Positions 15,855-24,700 of a DNA stretch of 64,000 bases are shown piece after piece. Position numbers and translations under genes: made by a program. A model generated the notes under the pieces. That model saw only the letters and a program-made list of their open reading frames with translations, searched no databases and was not told where the DNA came from. Numbering within the stretch: the stretch's first letter is position 1; each line of letters starts with the position of its first letter. The stretch comes from AV80 sp035536995 (GTDB lineage: Bacteria; Verrucomicrobiota; Verrucomicrobiia; Chthoniobacterales; UBA10450): assembly GCA_035536995.1 (NCBI GenBank), contig DATLNB010000059.1, positions 1 through 64,000 of the forward strand, written 5' to 3'.

Positions 15855-17317
15855 TCACGGTTCTGATTCTTATTCCGCTGGCCGGCGCCCTTTTCGTGAG
15901 CGTCGCCCGTCCCCACGCTGCTCGCGTAATTGCGGTGGGTTTTTGCGCGCTCAGCGCGCTGACGGCTTTTTATCTTTGGCGCCAGTTCGATGTCGCGGTT
16001 GCTGGGATGCAGCTCGTCGAACGTCGTCCCTGGATCCCGTCTATTGGCGCGGAATATTTCGTCGGCATCGACGGGCTCAGTCTCCTTCTGGTTATACTGA
16101 CCTCGCTTGTTTTCCCGTTTGCGCTTCTCACCCGTGGGCTGAGCCGCGGCGCCTGCGCTCTTTTCCTCGTGATGCAGTCAGCCCTCTACGGGAACTTCAC
16201 CGCCCAGAATTTCGTTCTCTGGTTCCTCTTCTACGAGATGAGCCTTGTCCCCGGATTCCTCCTCATCAAAATCTGGGGCGGAGAGAAACGGGATTGGGCG
16301 GCGACGAAGTTTTTCCTCTACACCTTCCTCGGGAGCGTCGCGATGCTGCTCGCTTTTCTCGGAATTTATTTCGTCAAAGGCAGCTTCGATTTCGCGACCC
16401 TCACCGAAATGGCGCGGGGCGGCCCGCTCCTGCCCGGCAACCTGGCCTGGCTCGCGTTCGCCGGTATTTTCCTTGGGCTCGCGGTCAAGGTGCCGCTGTT
16501 CCCATTCCACACCTGGTTACCTGACGCGTATGAAGCTGCGCCGGTCGGCGTCTCGATGGTGCTAACGGGTGTGCTATCGAAAATGGGCGTTTACGGTTTC
16601 ATCCGGCTGCTCCTGCCTCTATTCCCGCGCGAAATCCAAGTGCTCGGTCCATGGCTGCTTGGGCTGGCGGTGTGCTCGATCGTTTTTGCTTCCCTCGCGG
16701 CCTGGGCTCAGTCGGACCTGAAGCGCATGGTCGCCTATCTCTCGATCAATCATCTTGGCTACTGCCTGTTGGCCTTGTTTGCAGTCGCCTCTACGGGAAC
16801 ACGGCCAGCCGTGGAGGTTCAGGCCGCCTTGAGCGGAGTCTTTATGCAGATCTTCAATCACGGCGTTACCGCGGCCGCGTTGTTTTACTTCGTTGGTCTG
16901 CTCGAGGAACGCAGAGGCGCGCGGGGGATCCACGATTTCGGCGGACTGATGCAGAGAACCCCGATCCTCTGCGGCTGGATGATGGTCGCGATGTTCTCGT
17001 CGCTCGGCTTGCCCGGCCTTAATGGCTTCATCGGCGAGTTTCTTATCTTTAAAGGCTCATTCATGCTCGCGTCGGTGGCGACTTCGATCGCTGTCCTGGG
17101 CCTGCTCTTCACCGCCATCACGTTTCTTCGTGCGATTCAGCAGCTCTTTAGCGGTCCCCTTGCGGAAAGCTGCGCAACCTTCCCGGATCTCTTGCGCAAC
17201 GAGAAACTGGTGGTCGTTCCCGTGACCGCGCTCATGGTCGTTCTCGGCATCGCCCCGCAGTTCATGTTCAACGTTTTCAATAGCACTGTGGTGCAGATGA
17301 CGCGGCTGTTCGCGTGA
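15842..17317 (+). CDS. nuoM: NADH-quinone oxidoreductase subunit M, first copy
   Basis: 491 residues with 14 hydrophobic helices. Key charged residues of an antiporter-type pump are present: E132 (FYEMSLVPG), K216 (LAVKVPLFPFHTWLPD) and K247 (VLSKMGVYGF), plus SDLKRMVAYLSINHLGY. It is the standard-looking NuoM of the two in this operon. Overlaps nuoL by 13 bases and the ORF6N gene by GTGA. Confidence 0.93.
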   Translation: MAGLITVLILIPLAGALFVSVARPHAARVIAVGFCALSALTAFYLWRQFDVAVAGMQLVERRPWIPSIGAEYFVGIDGLSLLLVILTSLVFPFALLTRGLSRGACALFLVMQSALYGNFTAQNFVLWFLFYEMSLVPGFLLIKIWGGEKRDWAATKFFLYTFLGSVAMLLAFLGIYFVKGSFDFATLTEMARGGPLLPGNLAWLAFAGIFLGLAVKVPLFPFHTWLPDAYEAAPVGVSMVLTGVLSKMGVYGFIRLLLPLFPREIQVLGPWLLGLAVCSIVFASLAAWAQSDLKRMVAYLSINHLGYCLLALFAVASTGTRPAVEVQAALSGVFMQIFNHGVTAAALFYFVGLLEERRGARGIHDFGGLMQRTPILCGWMMVAMFSSLGLPGLNGFIGEFLIFKGSFMLASVATSIAVLGLLFTAITFLRAIQQLFSGPLAESCATFPDLLRNEKLVVVPVTALMVVLGIAPQFMFNVFNSTVVQMTRLFA

Positions 17318-17883
17318 GGTCCGGAATGAAGAGCAAAAGTATTCAGGTCGCCGCGATTCTGGAGTCCGTTCATCACGTTCGCGGGCAAAAAGTCATCCTC
17401 GATTCCGATCTGGCGCGACTCTATGGGGTGACGACAGCGAACCTAAACAAGGCTGTCCGGCGCAACCGCGAGCGTTTTCCGCCGGACTTCTCTTTTCCGC
17501 TGACGAACGAAGAGATGGGGCGTTTGATGTTCCAATCTGGAATACCAAAAGGTCGCGGAGGCACGCGCTATCTGCCGAATGCCTTCACCGAGCAGGGCGT
17601 CGCCATGCTCTCAAGCGTCCTGACTAGTGATCGCGCCATTAAGGTGAACATCGCGATTATGCGCGCGTTTGTGAAACTGCGCGAAACGCTGGAGACCAAT
17701 CGCGAGCTAGCCCGAAAATTTACGGAACTGGAGCGCCGGGTCGGTACACACGATGCCGAAATAGCGGCTATCCTCGACGCTATCCGCCAACTCATGACGC
17801 CGCCCGAAAAGTCGCGTCGCGAAATCGGCTTTCACGCCCGCGAAACGGCGTCGCGTTATCGCTCCCGAACTATTCGCCGATGA
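17314..17883 (+). CDS. ORF6N-domain protein lodged between the two nuoM genes
   Basis: 189 residues from GTG 17314 (overlapping the nuoM stop), or 185 from ATG 17326. Residues about 15-105 match the ORF6N/KilA-N-type domain: VRGQKVILDSDLARLYGV, LNKAVRRNRERFPPDF and NAFTEQGVAMLSSVL. The C-terminal half is a coiled coil with a basic end. Such proteins are common in phages and as orphan, mobile-looking genes, and probably bind DNA. Both ends overlap nuo genes by 4 bp, so it is embedded in the operon without breaking coupling; no role in complex I is known. Confidence 0.82.
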   Translation: MRSGMKSKSIQVAAILESVHHVRGQKVILDSDLARLYGVTTANLNKAVRRNRERFPPDFSFPLTNEEMGRLMFQSGIPKGRGGTRYLPNAFTEQGVAMLSSVLTSDRAIKVNIAIMRAFVKLRETLETNRELARKFTELERRVGTHDAEIAAILDAIRQLMTPPEKSRREIGFHARETASRYRSRTIRR

Positions 17884-19364
17884 TCGCCTGGAGCATTTAC
17901 GTCACCTTTGGCGGGGCGCTGCTCCTGTTTTTCCTGCCGCATGTGCTGGCCCGGTGGATGGCCCTGCTTGCGGCAGTCGCCGGTTTTGGGATCAGCCTTG
18001 CGAGCTTTTTCAGTTCGGGGAATACACGGGCTTTCGCGACCATTATCCGGTTGCCCTGGATCGCTCATCTCGGCTTCGAATATCATCTCGCGGCTGACGG
18101 GATCAGCCTGACAATGTGCCTTGTCACCGGTTTGACCGCGGTCAGCGCAGTCCTCTTTTCCTGGGACGTCGAAGAACGGCCTAACGAGTTCTTTTTCTGG
18201 CTTCTCCTCGTCGTGGGCGGGTCGTACGGCGTTTTTCTCAGCGCCGATCTCTTTCTCCTCTTCGTTTTCTACGAGCTGGTGATCGTTCCGAAATACTTCC
18301 TCATCGCGATCTGGGGTTCCACGAACAAGGAATACGGCGCGATGAAGCTGACGCTTTATTCCTTCTTTGGCGGCGCGCTCGCTCTCATAGGAATAATCGC
18401 CATTTACGTGGCTGCTGGCGCCCACACGCTTGATCTGCAACAGCTCGCCCGCTTCCAGTTCCCGGCGCCGTTTCAAGCCTGGGTGTTTCCCGTCCTCTTT
18501 CTTGGATTCGCCATTCTCGCCGGTATCTGGCCTTTACATACCTGGGCGCCCACGGGCCACGTCGCTGCGCCGACGGCGGGCTCGATGTTGCTCGCCGGGA
18601 TTGTCATGAAACTCGGCGCCTACGCCGCTCTCCGGGTCGCGATGAATCTGCTGCCGGATGGGTTTCATGCCTGGAGCAAGTCGATCGCGATCCTGGCCGT
18701 GATCGGGATCGTCTATGCGGCGGCAGTCGCGTTGCGGCAGCGCGATCTCAAATTCGTCATTGGCTACTCGAGCGTCAGCCATATGGGATTCGTTCTGCTC
18801 GGTCTGGCCACTGCAAACGCCCTCGGGGTCGGCGGCGCGGTGCTCCAGATGTTTTCCCACGGCGTCATCGCGGCCCTTCTCTTCGCCGTAGCCGGCCGGA
18901 TGATCTACCGGCGCACTCACACGAGGGAGCTCGACTCCCTTGCCGGGATGAACCTGCGGCGCACGCTTCCCTTCGCGGCCTTTTCCTTTGTCATCGCTTC
19001 GGCCGCTTCCATGGGCATCCCCGGATTCAGCGGGTTCGCGGCGGAAGTCACTGTCCTTCTCGGCACCTGGAAATCGTATCCGCTTGCTGTGCTCATCACC
19101 GGAGCCGGGATGGTCCTTGTTGCCGCGTTTACTTTGCGCGCTCTAAAACAGACCTTTTTCAGCGACGCTGCGACCGGCATTCATATCCAGGACGGCCAGC
19201 CCCTGCTCGATTCGGATTCGAACGAGCACGACCGAATCTCCGCTGCCGAAAAATTGGGCGCCAGCCTTCTGATCCTCGCCACCGTTGCGGCCGGCCTCGA
19301 CCCGAAGTTCCTCCTCGATCGCATCCAACCAGCCATTGAAGCGATGCGGTTTCTGAAACCATGA
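17880..19364 (+). CDS. NADH-quinone oxidoreductase subunit M, second divergent copy
   Basis: 494 residues, a NuoM/antiporter-like subunit clearly different in sequence from the first copy. E132 (FYELVIVPKYF) and K244 (AGIVMKLGAY) are kept, but the TM7 lysine is replaced by L213: AILAGIWPLHTW aligns with AVKVPLFPFHTW of copy 1. A second NuoM in one operon is the mark of so-called 2M complex I, proposed to hold one extra pumping subunit; membership here is inference. ATGA overlaps link it to the ORF6N gene before and nuoN after. Confidence 0.9.
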   Translation: MIAWSIYVTFGGALLLFFLPHVLARWMALLAAVAGFGISLASFFSSGNTRAFATIIRLPWIAHLGFEYHLAADGISLTMCLVTGLTAVSAVLFSWDVEERPNEFFFWLLLVVGGSYGVFLSADLFLLFVFYELVIVPKYFLIAIWGSTNKEYGAMKLTLYSFFGGALALIGIIAIYVAAGAHTLDLQQLARFQFPAPFQAWVFPVLFLGFAILAGIWPLHTWAPTGHVAAPTAGSMLLAGIVMKLGAYAALRVAMNLLPDGFHAWSKSIAILAVIGIVYAAAVALRQRDLKFVIGYSSVSHMGFVLLGLATANALGVGGAVLQMFSHGVIAALLFAVAGRMIYRRTHTRELDSLAGMNLRRTLPFAAFSFVIASAASMGIPGFSGFAAEVTVLLGTWKSYPLAVLITGAGMVLVAAFTLRALKQTFFSDAATGIHIQDGQPLLDSDSNEHDRISAAEKLGASLLILATVAAGLDPKFLLDRIQPAIEAMRFLKP

Positions 19365-20806
19365 ATTACTCCGAGCTGCTTCGCCTCGCTGCGCCCGAAG
19401 CCGTCCTCGTGGGGACCGCCCTGGCCGTCCTTGCCCTCGGGCTCTTGAACTCCCGCGCGGTCATCCTCTGCTCGGGAGTTGCCGCCGCAGGCCTTCTCTT
19501 CGCGGCCTCGTCGGTCCTCATGTTGCCGGCTCAGGCGTCGCTCTTTAACGGCATGCTCGTCATCTCGCCGTTGTCGTCGCTCTTCAAAATAATCTGTCTG
19601 GCATTGGCGTTCTTTACCGTGATCCTGGCGCGGCAGCTCGAGACCCCGCATCACGGCGAATACCTGGCGCTTCTTCTCCTTGCCACCGTCGGCCTCATGC
19701 TTCTCGTCGGCAGCGAAGAGCTCCTCGTTATCTTCATCGGGCTCGAGCTCACCGGGTTGTCGCTCTATCTCATGGCCGCATTCGATAAGGGGGATGTCCG
19801 CTCCGCTGAAGCCGGCCTGAAGTATTTTCTTTTCGGCAGCACAGCGAGCGCTTTCACCCTCTTCGGCATCAGCCTCGTTTACGGGATGACTGGAACAACA
19901 AGTCTCGCCGGCATCGCGCCGAAGCTCGCGACGATGACCCCGTTGCTCGCGGCCGGAATCGTCATGACTCTCATCGGGTTCGCATTCAAAATCGCGGCCG
20001 CCCCTTTCCATCTTTGGGCGCCCGACACTTATCAAGGCGCGCCACCGGCGTCCGCTGCCTTCATCGCTTCCGGCTCAAAGGTCGCGTCATTTGTCGTTCT
20101 CGGGAAGATTGTCCTGGTCGGATTCGGTCCGATCCATGGCGCAGCGGATTGGAAAGGGTTGATTGCCGGCTGGGTCCCGCTCCTCGCTCTCCTTGCAGCC
20201 CTTTCGATCCTACTGGGTAATCTCGTAGCGCTCGCCCAAAAAAATGTCCGCCGGCTTCTGGCTTACTCCGCGGTCGCTCACGCCGGATACACCCTGCTTG
20301 GATTGATCGCCGGTGGACGGGAGGGCTTTGCCGCGACCCTTTTCTACACCACGATCTACGCCTTTACACTGCTCGGCGCATTCGGCGTGGTTGCTCTTGT
20401 TCGTCGCGAGACAGGCGGCGACGACTTCACCCATTTCGCCGGACTGCGCCGGCGTTCTTCATGGCTTGCGGGTTGCATGCTGGTGTTCATGCTCTCGCTC
20501 GCTGGCATTCCGCCGCTCGCCGGGTTCTTCGGTAAATTTTACCTTTTCAGCGCCGCGCTCCACTCTGGCGCCAACTACGGTTTGCTTTGGCTCGTCGCGC
20601 TCGCCCTGCTCGGAAGCCTCATCTCTTTCTATTATTACCTCATTGTCCTGAAAGTTATCTTTGTCGACAATCCCGGCACCGATCTTCCGGGGTTCAGGCC
20701 GGATTTTATTCAGCGCGCCACGATCGCCCTGCTTGCCCTTATTGTCCTGTTCCTCGGTCTTTTTCCGGGTGGTCTCATTTCGAAGATCACCGGCGGACTA
20801 CCGTAG
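19361..20806 (+). CDS. nuoN: NADH-quinone oxidoreductase subunit N
   Basis: 481 residues with 14 membrane helices. Motifs are FIGLELTGLSLYLMAAF (TM5 Glu), FKIAAAPFHLWAPDTYQGAP (TM7 Lys), ASGSKVASFVVL (TM8 Lys) and NVRRLLAYSAVAHAGY. Last gene of the rightward operon. No strong terminator follows in the 95 bp before the next gene. Confidence 0.94.
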   Translation: MNYSELLRLAAPEAVLVGTALAVLALGLLNSRAVILCSGVAAAGLLFAASSVLMLPAQASLFNGMLVISPLSSLFKIICLALAFFTVILARQLETPHHGEYLALLLLATVGLMLLVGSEELLVIFIGLELTGLSLYLMAAFDKGDVRSAEAGLKYFLFGSTASAFTLFGISLVYGMTGTTSLAGIAPKLATMTPLLAAGIVMTLIGFAFKIAAAPFHLWAPDTYQGAPPASAAFIASGSKVASFVVLGKIVLVGFGPIHGAADWKGLIAGWVPLLALLAALSILLGNLVALAQKNVRRLLAYSAVAHAGYTLLGLIAGGREGFAATLFYTTIYAFTLLGAFGVVALVRRETGGDDFTHFAGLRRRSSWLAGCMLVFMLSLAGIPPLAGFFGKFYLFSAALHSGANYGLLWLVALALLGSLISFYYYLIVLKVIFVDNPGTDLPGFRPDFIQRATIALLALIVLFLGLFPGGLISKITGGLP

Positions 20807-20901
20807 AATACCACTAGCTCTGCCCAAGACGTAGAAACGACCGCCGCGACGCTTACGCGGAGCTTGACGGCCCCCATTTTCCCTTAACAAAATCGCCGCA
20901 C

Positions 20902-21621
20902 ATGAGACCTACACACTTGATTAAAACACTCGCCATCCTGACCGCGACCGCCTCCATCGCGGCTGCCCAAAGTCCAACCGCGGCGCCCAAGCCGCCGGCC
21001 ACCACTTCCAGCCCGGCGACTTCCAGCGCCACTTCAACCACCACGACTTCGAGTCCGGCCGCCTCCAGTAGTTCATCCAGCTCAACGACGCCCAGTGACG
21101 CCGAGATGATGAAGCAGATGATGGAGCTCTCGAAACTGAACGAGAACCACAAACTCCTCGCCCAAACGGCGGGCAGCTATACCTACGTCGTGAAAATGTG
21201 GATGGACCCGAACGCCAAGCCCACTGAGTCGACCGGAACCGCGACCCGCAAGGCTGTCATGGACGGTCGTTACGTGACCGGCGAATACTCGGGCGCCTTC
21301 GAAATGCCAGGTCCCGACGGCAAGCCGCACAAGATGAACTTCAAAGGCATGTCGCTCGACGGCTACGATAACGCGAAGAAAAAGTTTGTGTCTGCCTGGG
21401 TCGATAACATGGGCACCGGCGTCATGCTGACCGAAGGCAGTTACGATACTGCTACGAAGACCTTTACCTACACCGGCGAGTTTGAAGGTATGCCTGGGAT
21501 GAAAGCGAAGGTCCGCGAAGTCATCAAGCTTACCGACAAAGGCATGACCATGGAATACTACGAGGATCGCGGCCAGGGTGAGACGAAGTCCATGGAGATC
21601 GACTACACCAAGAAAAAGTAA
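20902..21621 (+). CDS. DUF1579 family secreted protein
   Basis: 239 residues. A signal peptide (LIKTLAILTATASIAAAQ) is followed by about 50 residues of Ser/Thr/Pro/Ala linker, then from about residue 85 a beta-rich DUF1579 domain (LAQTAGSYTYVVKMWMDPNA, VTGEYSGAF, MSLDGYDNAKKKFVSAWVDN). The domain has no established activity; members are typically periplasmic or outer-surface. The linker suggests tethering away from the membrane. A hairpin terminator follows directly. Confidence 0.8.
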   Translation: MRPTHLIKTLAILTATASIAAAQSPTAAPKPPATTSSPATSSATSTTTTSSPAASSSSSSSTTPSDAEMMKQMMELSKLNENHKLLAQTAGSYTYVVKMWMDPNAKPTESTGTATRKAVMDGRYVTGEYSGAFEMPGPDGKPHKMNFKGMSLDGYDNAKKKFVSAWVDNMGTGVMLTEGSYDTATKTFTYTGEFEGMPGMKAKVREVIKLTDKGMTMEYYEDRGQGETKSMEIDYTKKK

Positions 21622-21651
21622 GTCAGTAATTTATTCCTGTTAACAGCTTGG

Positions 21652-21692
21652 GCCCGCTGTTCGCGCGTCGGTGCGCGGCAGCGGGCCTTTCT
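21652..21692 (+). terminator. rho-independent-type terminator after the DUF1579 gene
   Basis: GCCCGCTG (21652-21659) pairs with CAGCGGGC (21679-21686), with an inner CGCGC/GCGCG stem, followed by CTTTCTT. It stands between convergent genes and may serve both. Confidence 0.7.
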
Positions 21693-21703
21693 TGTCCGGC
21701 GCG

Positions 21704-24700
21704 CTAGTTTGTGGTTACGCTACGGGTGGCGACTCCGCCCCGGTTGCTCTTGACTGTGATGTTAACCGGATTGCTAGCGACGTTCGTGAACTGAGCGCTA
21801 TACTTGCCGCCGCCATTATTGCTTAGGGTGCCGATCGTTGCCCCGGTCGAGGTAACCGACACAGTCAGGACCGCGCTCGAGCTTGTGCTTGTCGCTTCTA
21901 CGCGAAGCTCCTGCTTCGACGTCGTGTATTCAACACGAGTGATTGAAACAGAGTCCGCCGCGACTGGGGTCGGAGTCGGGGTTGGTCTCGGAGTGGGACT
22001 TGGTGTTGCCACGGGCGGCGGAGCCGTAGGTGTCGGGCTCGCCGGCGGAGGTGGAGTCGGGGTGGGAGTGGCTGGCGGCGCGGGCGCAGGGCTGGCTGAC
22101 CCAGTGCCATTTACTCCCATGCTGGTGCTCTTGGTCGATCCGCCTCCGGTCCCAGTGAGTGTTACCACGGTGTTGCTTCCCACCGGCGCGGTGTTGACCG
22201 TGAAGTTTACAAAGTTCGAGCCCGCCGGGATGGTCACGCTCGCCGGGACGCTCGCAATCGCCGGGTTGCTGCTGCTCAGGGCGACATTCAAACCGCCTGC
22301 CGGCGCCGCGACATCAATCCCGGCCGTTCCCTGGGTCGAGGTTCCGCCGTTCACCGTCGCCGGAAAGACCGTCAGCGAAGTAAGCGGCGGCTGCGTGCTC
22401 GAGGCCGGCACAATTGTCAGGACCACGTTCTTCATGTCGTGGCGCGACGCGATGATAGTGACTTTGTCCGCCGTGCTGACCGGTTGCGTCGCGATCGGGA
22501 AGGTAACGCTGTTTCCCCCCGCTGGGATCGTGACGAAATCAGGCACCGCTGCCATGTCCGGGTTCGAGCTGGCAAGGCTTACAACCAGGCCTCCTGCCGG
22601 CGCGCTCCATCCCGGAACCAGCGCGACAGTTCCCTGCACCGTCGTGCCGCCCGTGACCGTCGTTGTTGAAGTCGTGAACGTGTAAATCGGCATCGCCGGA
22701 TCATCTGGGAACACCATCACAAGGGTCCCGTGAGTGATTCCCTGGTAACGCCCCGCGATTGCCACCGCGCCTGTGAAATCGATATTCGTATTTCCGGTCA
22801 CGTTGAAGTTCGCGCTCTGCGCGCCAGGCGGAATCGTGACGCTCGGCGGGACGTTGGCCCGCGAAGTGTCATGACTGAACAGCTCAACAACTGCTCCGCC
22901 CGCCGGCGCCGGGGTCTGCAGGGTCGCTGTGCCGACGGCTGAAGTGCCGCCATAGATGCTCGCCGGATTCACTTTCACTGTAACCGGATACGCGGTGCTG
23001 CCGGCCGGCGCTGGAGTGGACGATGGTGGCGGCGGCACCGGGGCCGATGGCGATCCACGCTTGATTTCGAACGAACGCGTCGCCGACCACACCCCGCCCG
23101 TCGATGCTTCATTGGTCCCGCGCACCCGCCAGAAGTATGCGCGCTCCGTGGTGAGCGACACAGTGTGCTGCGTCGAAGTGATGGTTCGCAGCCAGATGCG
23201 ATTTGGGTTGCTGAACGAGCTCGTCGTGTCGACCTGCAGCTCATAGAAATTCGCGCGCGCCGCGGGGTTCCACGCCAGCGTGACATTGCCGGGTGCGTAA
23301 CGGCCGCCGTTCGGCGGACTCAGCAAAGTTACCTGGGCCGGCGGTGTCGGGTTGGCAACCGTGAAAGTGCGCGTGGCCGACCAGGGCCCCATGTTGTTGG
23401 CCCCGTCGAGCGCCTGCACCCGCCAATAAAATGTCCCGGTGTTTGAAACGGACCGGTCCACGACCGCGAACGAAACGGTGTGCCAGTTCTCGTGAAACGT
23501 GCCGGCAATGCTCCCGGCGTCCTGCCGGAAATTCGGGTCCGGGCTGACCTGAACATGATAAGCGCGAATCCCCGAAGGATCCGTCACGTCGTTCCAATCG
23601 AGCGTTACCTCAGTGGGCGCGGTGAATGTGGAGCCTTCGTTAGGCGCGACCAGCGTCGGCGCCGGGGGCGGCGTGGTGTCCGTGGTCTCCTCCGGTTGGA
23701 GGGTGAAACGCGAAACGAAAACATCGGGCGCGCCAGGCCTGCCATCGGTGTTGTGAAGCTTGTCGAACGCCGTCGCCGTGACTGGAAAATCGAACGAGCC
23801 AGTGGTGCCGGCTACGACTACCGTCTGCCCACTCACGAGCGCCATCTCGCCGATCCCTTCACCCGCCGAGCCCCCCAGCAAACTTGAATACAGAAGCTGG
23901 CTCCCGTCGGCGCTGAGGCGCGCGAGGTAGGCGTTTGTGTAACCGGACGGTGTCCGGTCGTAAGCGCCGTTTTTCACGGCGACGCGATCGAACGACCGGT
24001 CGGTCGTCGGCGGATTGGTGGAACCAGCCGCACCGGCGATAATCGCCGCGCCCGTGTTATCGACAACGGTCGCTTCGGCCGAATAACCGCCGACGGTCCC
24101 AAACAGAGTGGACCACACCAGCGAGCCGTTTGTTGCATTCGTGAAATTAAATCTCGTGACGAACGCCGCCGAGCCATCGATCGGCGCCGGATGCGTCCGT
24201 AGCCACGCTCCGGCCGTCGTCGGAAAATCTCCCGAGCGGGTGAACCCGGAAACCGTCACTTCCTGTTGGTTCGCGGGATTCAAGGCGAGTCCCGCACCTG
24301 CGTCGGAATACTGCCTTCCTCCAAGGAAGCTCGAGTACTTCAGATCCGCCGTGCCTGCGCCGTCGAGTTTGAAGCGCGCGATAAACCCGTCGCCGTAGCC
24401 GCCGTAACTGGTCTGGAAGGCCCCCGGGGTCGTCGGCATCGCAGTCCCCAGCGGGATCTGGTTTCCGTTCACGTCCTGGTTTGTCAACTGCAGGGTCTTG
24501 CCTGTCATCGTGACGACGCCCTGTGAATCAACCACCATGTTGTAGACCCAGTCGACTCCCTGGCCGCCGAAGAAGGTCGAGTAAGTCAGTTGGCTTCCAG
24601 TCGGGTTCAGGCGCGCGATGAAAATGTCCTGCAAGCTGCGTTGCGGCGGATTGGTCGAGTTATCGCTGAAGACGTTGGCGGTCCGATCGTACGCGCCCGG

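Noticed and set aside
19181..20035. 284-residue charged minus-strand frame
   Set aside because: Antisense to nuoM2 and nuoN, with composition typical of shadow frames of membrane proteins.
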